From Hibiscus mutabilis (taxonomy: Eukaryota; Streptophyta; Magnoliopsida; Malvales; Malvaceae), in the NCBI GenBank assembly GCA_019671005.1, contig CM033745.1:20388921-20452920 (forward strand): DNA of 64,000 nucleotides, written 5' to 3'. Made by a program: the position numbers and the translations under genes. Numbering within the stretch: the stretch's first letter is position 1; each line of letters starts with the position of its first letter. Positions 45,668 to 56,527 of the stretch are shown in pieces. The notes below the pieces were generated by a model, which was not told the origin of the DNA, searched no databases, and saw nothing but the letters and a program-made list of their open reading frames with translations.

Positions 45668-47120
45668 TTGTTTCAAGAATTTGACCTAGAGATCAAAGAC
45701 ATGAAAGGTAGCGAAAACTTAGTAGCTGACCACCTTTCATGTTTAGAGCATCACATTGAAGATGGTAAGACTAAGGTTATTAAAGATGAATTTCCTGAAG
45801 AATACTTGCTTGCAGTGTATGCTACGCCATGGTACGCTGACATTGTCAACTACCTGGTGAGCAATATTCTTCCACCAGACTTAGCATACAATGCCAAGAA
45901 AAGGTTCCTGCAAGACGTTAGGCAATACTATTGGGATGAGACAATATTGTTCAAACAATGTGTTGACCAAGTGATTCGTCGGTGTGTGCCCGAGGATGAA
46001 CAGAATAACCTATTGCATTTGTGCCACGCTGCACCATATAGAGGTCACTTTGCGGGATGAAGATTGCTGCCAAGGTGCTGCAATCTGGATTCTTTTGGCT
46101 GACTCTATATAAGGATGCCCATGAGTATGCCAAGGTATGTGACTGATGCCAACGAAACGGAAACATCTCCAATCGAAACGAACTACCACTTCAAAATATT
46201 ATGCCTGTGAATTTATTTGATGTATGGGGGATAGACTTTATGGGTCTTTTTCATCCATCATTCGGTAATGTATATATTCTTGTGGTTGTTGACTATGTAT
46301 CTAAGTGGGTAGAGGTTGTTGCCCTGCTAGCAAATGATGCTAAGTTCGTTGCCAAGTTTTTGCACAAACATATTTTTACCCGATTTGGTGCTCCTAGAGC
46401 AATAATTCATGATGAGGGTACTCATTTTAAATATAGTCTAATCTCTAAAGCTTTGTGCAGATATGGTATACAGCAAAGAATTGCCACAGCATACCATCCA
46501 CAGACAAATGAGCAAGCTGAGATTTCAAACAAGGAGATCAAGAACATTATAGAGAAAACTATAAATCCAACAAGGAAAGACTGGTCTCTGAGACTAGATG
46601 AGTCCTTGTGGGCTTATATGACTGCTTTTAAAACTATTTTGGATACTTCACCGTTTCGACTTGTTTTTGGTAAACCATACCATCTACCAATTAAACTTGA
46701 ACATAAAGCCTACTGAGCCATCAGAAAACTTGACATGGCATGGAGAGTTGCTGGGGAAAAGAGGTTACTCGACCTCAATGAGTTGGAGGAATTTAGGACA
46801 CAGGCATATGAGAATGCAGGATCTACAAGGAGAAGGCAAAACGTTGGCATGATAGTAGGATAATGCCAAGGCAATTCAAAATAGGCCAGCATGTTCTATT
46901 GTTTAATTCCTGACTTAAACTGTTTCCAGGTAAAATCAAATCAAGATGGACGGGTTCTTATAAAGTTGTTACACCATACGCCCATGGGGTTGTGGACATC
47001 AAAAACTTAAGGACGGGAAAAATTTTCAAGGTAAATGGCCAACGTCTTAAGCATTACATGGAAGGTAATCGAAACAATGCCAAGGAGGTGATCCTCTTAG
47101 CAGATTTAACATGAAACGTC
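45668..47120 (+). pseudogene. Integrase of E
   Basis: The open stretch 45668-46060 covers the end of RNase H (ADHLSCLEHH) and the N-terminal zinc module up to LLHLCHAAPYRGHFAG, where the frame breaks for about 140 bases. The core is open from 46201: aspartate in VWGIDFMGLFHP, aspartate in AIIHDEGTHF, glutamate in PQTNEQAEISNKEIKNII, so the DDE triad is retained. It ends LPIKLEHKAY at a stop. Decayed C-terminal sequence follows (NLRTGKIFKVNGQRLKHYM, about 46990-47065). The spacer to 47730 shows no gene. Confidence 0.85.
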
Positions 47121-47730
47121 ATCAAGTTTGGACTCCTTGTAAATATTAGGATAGTTGTTTTTGTTTGTTTTAGGATTCAGGTTTTGTTTTTCTTTTTGTT
47201 GTTTTTCAGTTTTATTCCATTGTTGTGTTAAGAAGTTTCTTTGAGTGTGTGCAGAATTGATGTCAGGGACACAGCTAGCATGCTTTCCAAGGGCAATGCC
47301 ATGCATAATGCCATAACAGCTTGGCATGCGACGGTTTACGTGATGAAGAAGGAAGAGAAAACCCTAGTTTGATCAAATGAAATACTACTTTTCTTGAAGT
47401 ATTAAACCCTATATGCCCAAGTTAGGTTAGAATTAAATTCATCTTAATCACTTCATCAATTCATATTCTTACCCAATCCTTATCACTTATCCCTTATCAC
47501 TGTAAAATCCTTTCCAATTAAAACTCTTGAAATTTCATCATTATCACCCCCACTAAAATCGGCTACCATCATTAAACCCTTTTCAACAATCCATATTTTA
47601 CTTTCTTCACCCTAGCCAATTTCTCAAGGACAAGAAAAACCATTTTCTCATTCTTTTTTCTCAAGCAAGATTCAAGAAACTAATCGTCTTTTCTCCTTCC
47701 CTCCTTCAAACCGATTCAAATATTTTCTCC

Positions 47731-49190
47731 ATGGCATCTTCATCTACTCCCTTCAAATGTTTTTTCACTGAAGAAATCCGTAAGAAGTTTGAAACAAGCT
47801 TTGCCTCAAGATCCTTCTTATATAAGAAACACTTCGACTTCCAAACTGACACCACCGTGAGATTCCCACCAGAGTTCATGGCCATTGTCGACATGCACAA
47901 GTGGAGTTCTTTCTGTCAATAAAAATGGGAGATCTACACCACCATTGTGCAAGAATTCTATGCACATCTTGTGACAAAAAATTCTCCATTCTTGATGATT
48001 CGAGGTAAATGTGTACGTTTCGATGAAGGTATGTTAACTCACTATTTTCTTTGAATGATATAGGAGATGAGCACTTTGACTATGTTGAATCCATGACCGC
48101 TGCCAAACGTAAGAAACTATTGGCAGACTTGTATGAGCCTGGCACAATTTTGATAGTTTCATCGATGGGCCATCGGACGGTGAAGAGGTTGGCGTTGAAG
48201 CCAGAGATTCGTGGTTGGAATCACTTCATCAAGGTAAATTTGTTGTCTACATCCCATAATGAGACCGTCTCGGAAGAGAGGCTGATCTTGTTGCACTCTA
48301 TTGTCAAAGGATGCAAGATCAACATTGGAAAAATCATCATTAATGAGACCTATAAGTGCGCTGCGAAAGGTAAAGGCAACTTGTTTTTCCCTTTGCTTAT
48401 TTCTAACATTTGTGTGCGTCATGATGTTCTTAGACTTGATGAAGAACAAGGCCAGATTATAAAGGGAACGACAATCACGACTGCCATTTGGAAAAATCTC
48501 ACGACTGTTGAGCCAAAGGAAAAAGGCAAGAGAAAGGTCAAAGTTGCCACGCCAAGTCCAAAGCCAAAGGCAGAGCCAGGCAGTGTGCCAAAGACCATGA
48601 CAACCAGTTCATTGGCAGTGTTGTCCCAAGTCTAACATCACCAGGAGATTATTCTTCAAAAGCTAGAGACGGCCGAGGATCTTAATGCTAAGATGGGGCA
48701 TTACACCAAGACGGGGGACACTATTATTAGGGAGGTGCTTGAAAAACTATCCCCTGAAGTGGTGCCACATTTCCCAGTTTTTCCTACCAAACCCTCGAGC
48801 AATGAAGATGACCTGCCATCCATTCCAGCGAATCCAGCTAGTCCAGTTAAGCCAACCAGTTCAGTTAGTCTAGTTAAGCTAGTTAGTCCAACCAGTTCTG
48901 AATCAAATGCCACAATTCTTGTGTCCCCGGTGCAAGTTGAATCTGCCAACATTGATTCCTAATCTGAATCGGAGGAAGTTCCAGCTAAAACACCCAAAGC
49001 TAAGCCAGTTACACCGCCAGTTGAACCTACCAAGAAAAAGGAGGAAGTTGGAGCCTTCACTGCTACAAAGCCACATGTGACCAGAATCAAGCGCAAAGCT
49101 CTCAATCATGGCAGCTTTTGTCAAAAGGAAAACCTAATTCACACGGGCAGAAATCACACGAGATGAAGTCTCCGAGGGGGAGTCTTCTTC
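47731..49190 (+). pseudogene. 3' ORF of E with plant retroelement domain (transposase_32-like)
   Basis: It starts MASSSTPFKCFFTEEIRKKF, with FPPEFMAIVDMHKWSSFCQ then a TAA and a frame change near 48045. The main block (48051-48635) includes MTAAKRKKLLADLYEPGTIL, RGWNHFIKVNLLSTSHNETV and GKINIG-like KGCKINIGKIIINETYKCAA. I recognise this as the domain annotated as a putative plant transposon protein, found in the 3' region of Athila elements. The C-terminal tail is Lys/Pro/Ser-rich with PVKPTSSVSLVKLVSPTSS repeats. No signal peptide or membrane segment is visible, so an envelope role is unsupported here. Confidence 0.75.
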
Positions 49191-49426
49191 TACTTAAACT
49201 CCTTTACATTCCATCTTATTGCATTTACATGTTCATGCATTTTATTTTTCTATTTTATTTGTATATATGTGTTGTTTTCATGCATTGAGGACAATGCAAT
49301 CACATTTATGCCATGCATTTCATGTTTAATTTTTGTTGTCATGTCATATAGGTCATATAGTTAGTTACATACCGAACCACTAAAAAAGAAGAAAATTTTG
49401 CCTCGATGAGTTAGGTTTGGAGGTGG
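49191..49426 (+). other. 3' untranslated region and polypurine tract of E
   Basis: CATTGAGGACAATG (49283-49296) is the Athila 3' marker also seen in F. GGTTTGGAGGTGG immediately before the LTR (49414-49426) is the likely polypurine tract. Confidence 0.7.
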
Positions 49427-51011
49427 TTTACCTCTCCAAAAGTACTATTTTTAATGCTAATTTTACATTACTCTTGCTTGTTTTTAGGTACATTTAGTTG
49501 CATTAGGTTGTTAGAATTATGCATTTGCATAAGGAGTTTAGTATTTTGTCTATGCCAGTGTGAAGGGTTGTTTTGTGGCTATTTTGCAGGTTTGGCATAG
49601 GATTAGGTGCAGGAAAGTAACACATTTAGGAGTTCCAAGGAGAACGCTAAGTGTTGTTGGCATAGAAGGACCAGATAGTGTCAAGCACTTATTGGTGGAG
49701 AAGTGACTTCGATGCCATGCTAAGAGGCTGTTGAACCTCGAAAAAATAGGACATGATCAGGCTCCTAAAAGATCGCAAATGGATCAACCTTTGAGAAAAT
49801 AGTGGATAAGGTGATTCCAAGCTATGTTGGCAAAGACATGCCAAGCTTGTGTGCCAAGGCAACATCAGTATGATGACATCAGGCCTAGCTTGATAAGTTA
49901 TCACACCATCAAATAAGACTCTATCTTTTATCCTTGGAGCATTTGAAATTCAAATGAAGAAGCTATCATATTCCCTTCTATTGCATGCCTATATAAACAC
50001 CAACCGATCAAGCATTTAAGAGGAGAGAGCATGATGACACGAGAGGAAATCGTGAAGCGTGTGGAGTGATTGGAGTAAGGTGTTGGAGTGCTCGACGAGT
50101 GATAGTCGATTGCACCGAGAAAGGGTGGTTCAACCACTTGGCTGAGAGCCTAGATTTGAGGGCTGTACCGATAGACCCCTCTCGCCTATTCTCTTTGGTT
50201 CAAGCTATTTTATTTTTATTTTATAATGATGTATTTGAAAACGGTTATGATTTTGTTGGTTAAATCCCTCACCATGAACTAATTTCATAGTTGGTGGGAG
50301 ATGTTTGGTTTAAACATTGTTTCATGCCTTAGTTTTCTTTAATGAAAATTCTGTTTTGGCAAATGTTTTTCTATTCGACATACTTCCACTTTTTCCTAAG
50401 TACTCTACCAAGCGAGAGCTGGCACAGTTGGCCTATTGCTTCCCAATATCTTAACAGACTTGGGGTGGTAATGATTAAGTTTTTGAATACTAGGGAGAGA
50501 AGCTTCAAGAGAGGTTGTTCAAGTAGATGAACTTACTTCAGAAGTGATATCTACCCCCTATGAGTATAGATTGGTTCTTAATCAGCTTGGTTCATTTAAA
50601 AACATTCACTATAAAGATATAGGGGTTTCTACATAATCAATTTAGGGCAATGACCATCGAGAGAGGCATTGTTAATGTTGAATCTACTCGGCAAACAATG
50701 CCAAGATAATTTGCCAACAAAGGCTGGCATGAACAGCATTAAACTCAAGCATTCCCTGCCAACAGTCATCATTCACTAAGAAGACCTTCCTTGCCAACGT
50801 TTTGCTTCACTTTTATTTCTTTTCTTTTTAAGTATGCTCAAAACAAACATCTTTTCTTCCAAGGCAAGTAAAAATCAAACAATAGAATTCCAAGTTAATC
50901 TTTGTGGGATGGATACTTATCTTAATTGTTGTATTACTTGCAGACCGTGTATACTTGACATTTTGCCCCTTTTTCCAGCATTCACTTTACACACCTTATA
51001 CAGAGTCTACA
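49427..51011 (+). repeat. 3' LTR of E (1585 bp)
   Basis: It begins TTTACCTCTCC, one base short of the TGTTACCTCTC start of its partner, and ends CAGAGTCTACA. It is collinear with 25890-27459. A 45-base insertion near 49690-49735, a deletion near 50960, and many substitutions indicate it is older than the LTR pair of D. Confidence 0.9.
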
Positions 51012-51773
51012 GTGGCACAATGTTTTGTTTGTACATAATGCATCTTGGCCATCCTTTATGTTACGTGGATGTAAGATTTTAAGTATTTGAATCATGTAAT
51101 GGGCCTCTATAATAACTTGTGTTTGATTATGTGAACAATGGATGTTTTTGAATACTTCGTTAGGAGGCTAGTAAGTTGTGGTTGAATGTTAAAATGTTAT
51201 GTGAATGTTCTTAAAATGAGAAAGTTTACTAGAATAGTTAAAGAGCTAAAATGTAGTCCTAATAATTTGCTTAGAAATTGAGATAGAATCATACTTTGTA
51301 GGTTTTGATTTTGAAATTTCCATGTTATCAATGTAGTTAAAACAATTTATGCATCCTTATTACTTAGGAAGCTGATCGAAACCTCTTTTCTCTTCTGTTA
51401 TCCGATCTTAAAATCCTTTAGCCTAGGATTTTGTGTGAATTTACTCAATAAAAAATTGATATTAACTTGAGCTTAAGAGATCTATAAAATAATTATTGCA
51501 TTAGGGTCTTATAATCTCGAATGTTTATGAGTCGAACTATCTTATAATGAATCAAAGCTTTTGTAAGTTAGGTAACTGAATAAAGGAATGAAATCATATA
51601 CATCAGATAAAATTTGGAATCTTGGCAGAAAGCTAAGTAAATTCGTATGCTTTAGGTCCTCCTAAATTCTTTTAGAGTTCAAATTAATGGCTTGTAAGTA
51701 TGTAAGCTAACCCTTGTGTGCTTGGTAATGCTCCTTAGTTCGGTTTACTCCTAAACCGGGTAAGGGTGTTACA
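51012..51773 (+). mobile_element. Solo LTR A, right part
   Basis: It continues A after element E, starting with the target duplicate GTGGC and ending CCGGGTAAGGGTGTTACA. Its last 40 bases match the end of B (minus strand 15378-15415). No coding content and no 5S-like block. Confidence 0.8.
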
Positions 51774-54150
51774 TAGGGGTTTTATGATGTGATTAAACCC
51801 TTTTTAATTTAAATTGGTTGATCTCCTCTTATTTGGTTGGTTTTTCACGTGGGTGAGTAAAAAGAGAGATAAGAAAGCCTTTTTGGGAGATCACCCTTTT
51901 CCCTTCATCTTTTTCCTTCTTTTCTCCTACACCATCTTCTCATTCTCCAAGCTTGGGTTTCTATATCAAAGCTCAAATCTTTACCTACCAAGAGTTGATT
52001 TCAAGATTTATGAGTGAAGGAGAAATTGATCACCATTCAAAGAGCTTCTTGAAAGTGGTCTTCTCTTCTCAAGAAGAAGGGAAGTGTGTTGGGGTTGTTC
52101 AAGTTGGAGCCAAAGAGAAGAAGTTAGGGTTTTTGAGTGTGTGAAGCAAATCCGGGTTAGTTGCAAAAAGGTCAGTACATTTCTGACTCCCTTGATTTTT
52201 GAATATCCTAAAGTAATTACCTTGCTTGATTTTGTGGTTGAAGATTACTAGTTGGGTGTTTTAGTAGCTTAAAGCCCTTTAATGGTGAATTTCAGTTTAG
52301 TTGTTAATAGGGTGTAAAAAGGTAGCAAACCATTCTAATTAACTCTTATAAGATGTAGGATTATGTTAGAAGGTTAAGGGTACGTTTTGGGGGCTTAGGA
52401 AGTGATTTCCTGAGCCTTGGAAGCCATTTTTGGGCTTCAGTATCGGTATGCGAGAAGCCCGTACCGATACCCTGTGTTATATACGATGAACACATGCGAG
52501 TTTTAAAGGGGGTATCAATACGCCTAATAAGTGTATCGATACCCACTGTTCCATTGAATTTCCAGTGGCTTAAAATGGTATCAGAACGCTTGGAGTCTTA
52601 CCGATACCTAGGGTGTATCGGTACGCGGGGTTTGTGTATCGGTACAGGGTCAGCAGTCAACCCCTACATGAAAAGCTGAGTATCAGTCACATAGGGTAGG
52701 TATCGGTACCCAGAGAGGCATATCGATACTCGATGTTGGGTATCAGTACCTACTGGATAATCTGCCCAAAAATACATTTTGAGTTGGGGGGCTTAATTCG
52801 AGGACTAAGGCCCAATGGGCTTTTAATGTGATAAAATAAATAGTAAAACTGAGAAATCGAGTTTTAATCCTCACATATGAGAGTAATGTGTAATGACTTG
52901 GTAAAAGATGACTCTACATAACCGTGATGGTTAGTGTCATGCCTTGGGGCATTGTTGATGGCTTGGCTTGGTGCCACTTACCTGTTGGTGAGGTCTATGA
53001 ATGCTCGGGGAGATGTATTATCTTATGATTGTGGAAAAGGAATCTAGATGTCCTAGAGTCAGTACTACGGTACTTATATAAGGGGATGTGTACTTGGGAC
53101 TGAGTGATCAAGTACATCTAACGTACCCAGGGGTTGAGTGATCTAGGTACAGTTAGAAACCTATCCGTTATAGTTATCTGGATAAGGTAATTAACTCGAT
53201 AGGGTGAATGAGATCGAGTAACTTGATTGGCTGAGTGACCTCAGGTAAAGACTACTTATGGCTAATGTGATCCAAGTATGTCTAGGACGTATCTGTGACT
53301 ATGGTGATCCGGATACGGTCCATTAACCCAACGGCAGTGTGAGCACGGGTAACCCGACGGCTGTGTGAACACGGGTAAAGTAGGGCATCGTTGGCCATTA
53401 TGTGGATGATGTATGAATGTATTTATGTATGTTGTGTGGTTGTTATAGATTGATAGCTTATGCACCCTATGGCTGAGTGATCAAGTTATGGCATGTATTA
53501 ACTCGATGGGCTGTGTGAGCTCAAGTATCTCAATGGGCTATGTCACATCGGGTATGGCAAAGCTTGTGGAACTTGTATGACTTCTTGTAGACATGTTGAT
53601 GCCTTGAGATAGGTGATCTAAGAACTCTAGCTAGTGTAGGCTAGACGATATCTTATAGATAGTGGAAGCCTTATCTATGCTCTTTTGACTATATTTATCT
53701 TGCATGCTTATTTTATGATAATCACAAATTATGGTTGAGTAAAAATGTACCACTGAGCTTTGATAGCTCAGCGTGCGGATGTGTAGTTTTCCCGTGTGTA
53801 GGTTGACAGGTCATCTCTTGGAAAAACACATCGAGGAGGATTTCCCAGCACCGCGTTTGCTTCAGAGTATAATATTTGTTATTTTAGTTTGGGCTAATGT
53901 ATTCATAGGACCTTACCACTATTGAGCCTGTAACTCTAACTGAAATATTATTTTGGTTTACGGTGTTTTAAACTCGTAGCTCATGTTTTGTAAATTTATT
54001 TAAATGCTTATTTACTTTAATGGAATTATGGATGTTTAATGCTTTTAAATGATGGCTAAACTTATGGTTTTAAATTGAGGATTTGATGGGTCAGTTTTTG
54101 AGTGGCCCGAATGTAGTACTTTGGATCTGGATCAGAATCGGGTTGTTACA
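51774..54150 (+). repeat. 3' LTR of C, remaining part
   Basis: It resumes with GGGGTTTTATGATGTG exactly where the first part broke off and is collinear with 12700-15020 of the 5' LTR. It includes the GTATCGGTACC cluster (52440-52755) and the ACTCGA/GTGAGCACGGG repeats (53180-53560). It ends GGGTTGTTACA. Short indels and substitutions against the 5' LTR are numerous, fitting an old insertion. Confidence 0.88.
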
Positions 54151-54685
54151 CTGTTTGTATCATAATTCATGTCTTTTTTAACTAGACGTTATATTAATGT
54201 ATGAGTGAAGATCAAGAAAATCAAATTCACGCGTTGCGAACTTATAAGGACCAAAATCATACTACAACGTGGTTGTCGTAATCAAAGAGATAGTGAGTTT
54301 GAAAATGAGTTTAGCCATGGTATAAATATACATGTCAATGAATGTGGTTATGTATTCGGGAGGAAATGAGTTTAAAAAAGAGATTGTGACGCAGCTTTTG
54401 AAAATCAGGTAAGGCCGCTGCTACTTGTGTTGTACGAGATTGCTCCGATTTGCTCCGATATTATTAGTTAGTACCTTTGCAGTATATAACTTTGCCATGT
54501 GCTTTCATTTGACATAATTTATTTTTCTACTTTCATAATGTAATTAGTTAGTCCAAATTGTTAATATGGTTAACTATTCATGCTATTTTTTATAATATTA
54601 TTAGTTAGTACAAATTCCGGCTGCTTGCATTTAAAACAACAATTTTTGGCATTACAAGAACCTGTAGCATAAATTTTTACTACAG
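54151..54685 (+). other. Target flank of C and intron-like sequence
   Basis: Continues the DNA interrupted at 12529. AT-rich, with repeated ATTAGTTAGTNCAAATT words (54540-54620). Bases 54614-54676 match 59833-59895 in an intron of the DUF89 gene at about 85% by eye. It ends TTTTTACTACAG, a plausible splice acceptor for the formin remnant. Confidence 0.5.
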
Positions 54686-55228
54686 ACGACACTTTGTGGT
54701 CGAAGAAGTAGTCCGGTCTGAGGGAAAGAAAAGTCATAGCCTGAGTTGCAGGCAGCAGCCGAAGCAGCAATTCCATCACTGGAGAATAGATTCGACATCG
54801 AAAGTGGACAGAGAAAAGGAATATGTAACGCTCGGATTACCGGTGGTAGGAGACCTCGGTGCCGAGTTCACCGGCATGAAGAAAGCAGCCACTTTGGATT
54901 TCAGCACATTTTCAGGCACTTGCTCGGTTCTTGCTGCTCGTGTAGGGATAAGGTAAGAACTACAGAGTATTATCAAGCAGGGGCTTCGAAGGATCCATTC
55001 CAAGTATTTGTTACCATTAAAGACTTCCTCGGCATGGTCGAACTAGACCAGGCCTGCGTAGAAATAGCTAGGAACCAGCAAAGGAGGAAGTTATCAACTG
55101 CAAATTATGGACCACAATCACCAAATTCACAAGAATCAAGAACCAAAATGAGGCTCCCGGTGTTGCAAGCAAATTTCATGTCAGATAACTCGAGGAGCAA
55201 TTCTAGCGAATTGGATGTAGATTCATGA
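54686..55228 (+). pseudogene. Formin (FH2 C-terminal) gene remnant
   Basis: One frame reads FVVEEVVRSEGKKSHS, then REKEYVTLGLPVVGDLGAEF and MKKAATLDFSTFSGTCSVLA, and then stops. A second frame continues with TTEYYQAGASKDPFQVFVTI and KDFLGMVELDQACVEIARNQ, ending SNSSELDVDS before a TGA. These phrases match the last part of the FH2 domain and the tail of plant formins, which nucleate actin filaments. About 35 residues of the helical segment between the halves are missing and the frame changes. Only the last coding exon(s) are present; the rest of the gene was not found within the window. Confidence 0.8.
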
Positions 55229-55613
55229 AAACGAAGAGATATTCGTTGTAAAGGCAATGTACATAAACCTGATACGAAAGATGTAGATTCGGTACAGGTA
55301 TAGGAAACTGTTATTAAAATTCTTCCATTTGTTTTGTACTAAGTATTGATGAAAGTAGAGAAAAAGAGAAGACTGAATTTGATAGGGAGAATTCTACCAC
55401 TAACCAAAGTTTCAATCATCTCTTCACAACAACAACTCAAAAGATAAAAATGGAAAAATGTTGATGAATTTTAATAGAAAACGAAGAAATCTTTACCCAG
55501 AATCCCATGGTTTTATAACTTTGAGACTCTGTCCCAGTATCACATGATGAAAAGATTTTTTTGCTAAGAATGAGAAAATGATTTATATTTTACTTTTAAG
55601 TTCTAAAGTCATC
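55229..55613 (+). other. Formin 3'-flank-like sequence, nothing recognised
   Basis: AT-rich DNA after the formin stop codon, plausibly its former 3' untranslated region. No open frame or repeat of note. Confidence 0.4.
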
Positions 55614-55705
55614 GGCCTATTAGCTCAATTAGTTAGAGCATCCTATTAGCTTAGTTGGTTAGAGCGCCGTACTAATAACGCAAAGTTCATGGGTCAATTG
55701 TTGTC
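55614..55705 (+). pseudogene. tRNA-Ile(AAT) pseudogene with duplicated D-arm
   Basis: GGCCTATTAGCTCAATTAG starts like plant tRNA-Ile. A 26-base segment covering position 4 to the D-arm is then repeated (55618-55643 and 55644-55669, 20 of 26 identical). The second copy runs into the anticodon arm CTAATAAC with anticodon AAT. The T-arm is damaged: GGGTCAATTG stands where a GGTTCGAAT-type box B is expected, and no matching acceptor 3' strand is present. A SINE head is the alternative. Confidence 0.75.
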
Positions 55706-56527
55706 AATTTTACCGTTTTATTTCAATTAGTGCTACTATTACCTTTTTAAGCGCAATTTCGTTTTCATCCAGTTTTATTGTTCTCTCTTTTGTTATTGGG
55801 CTAAATTTGCGTGTTATAACTTGTAATTTGGCGTACCTAAGTAAGAATAATGATCATTTCTGTAATGAAAAGATCAGGAAATGTATGTAAATTATTTGCT
55901 TGACACGCAAGATACTGCTTATAGGTTGAAAAAAAATCGTAGATAAGATTTGAAATTCAAAATTTATTAAATACTCTTAAGATGGTTGTATGAACCAACT
56001 AAATTAAACTAGGTTCCAATATAAATTGTTATATATATATATGAGATATAATCCGTTTACACTGTATAAGAATTTTTAAGTTTTTCATTGTGTAAATATA
56101 TCACTTGCCCTTGTAGGCTTCTTTTGAAAGTGATCCATCACAGAAAAAAAAATAATAACAATGAAGCTGAAACTGAAATAAACTTGAAAAAACTCAAAAT
56201 ATTCCATAAATATGTTGGAAGAAAATTTCATCACAAGCAGGCAGCATCTCACCCTGCCTTATTGCGAGTTGTGACATGCTAAACTCTTACCTTCAAGTAA
56301 TAAAAGAAATATAAGTAGGATGGTAGCTCAAGCCTGCATGAGTTCCAATCTAAGTTTACATGCTTATGCAGAGTAATGTAACTAGTTTCACATTTCGTTA
56401 TTTGATTCAAGTGGGAGGAGCATTTGCCGTTAAAACCCATGCTTTTTGGCCCCACAAGCTTCCCGGCACTTTTATACGGTATTGAATGATTACCAACTTC
56501 AAGTGCAATCAAGATCGAAGAAGTTTA
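55706..56527 (+). other. Intergenic DNA between tRNA relic and DUF89 gene
   Basis: AT-rich with a (TA)n run at about 56031-56042. The last 100-200 bases probably hold the 3' untranslated region of the DUF89 gene, but no clear poly(A) signal could be fixed. Frames of 64 and 77 codons here have no family signature. Confidence 0.5.

Larger units (their letters stand above)
25890..51011 (+). mobile_element. Full-length Athila-type element E (carrying element D)
   Basis: LTRs lie at 25890-27459 and 49427-51011. A tRNA-Asp-type PBS follows the first and a purine-rich tract precedes the second. Flanks are GTGGT (25885-25889) and GTGGC (51012-51016). Without D it is about 11 kb: gag, protease, RT, RNase H, integrase, and a separate 3' ORF with the plant Athila-associated domain. 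Every ORF has stops or shifts, so it is defective. It lies in LTR A and is itself split by D within RT. Confidence 0.9.
12530..54150 (+). mobile_element. Outer Gypsy element C (Tekay/Del-like), carrying all central insertions
   Basis: Its LTRs start TGTAAYGACCYRGATTT and end TTGTTACA. A PBS reading TGGTATTAGAGC follows the 5' LTR, and a purine tract AGGAGGAGAGAG precedes the 3' LTR. Flanks are TTGTT (12525-12529) and CTGTT (54151-54155), a 5-bp duplication with one change. Removing the insertions leaves two LTRs of about 2.5 kb and an internal region of only about 3.3 kb with gag remnants and no recognisable pol. C is the oldest layer of the central stack, since B and A lie inside it. Confidence 0.85.

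Noticed and set aside
47731..49190. Envelope-like gene in E
   Set aside because: The position fits, but no signal peptide, membrane helix or cleavage site is visible; the recognised domain is the plant retroelement one.
55614..55705. Functional tRNA-Ile gene
   Set aside because: Duplicated D-arm, damaged T-arm/box B and no pairing acceptor 3' strand.
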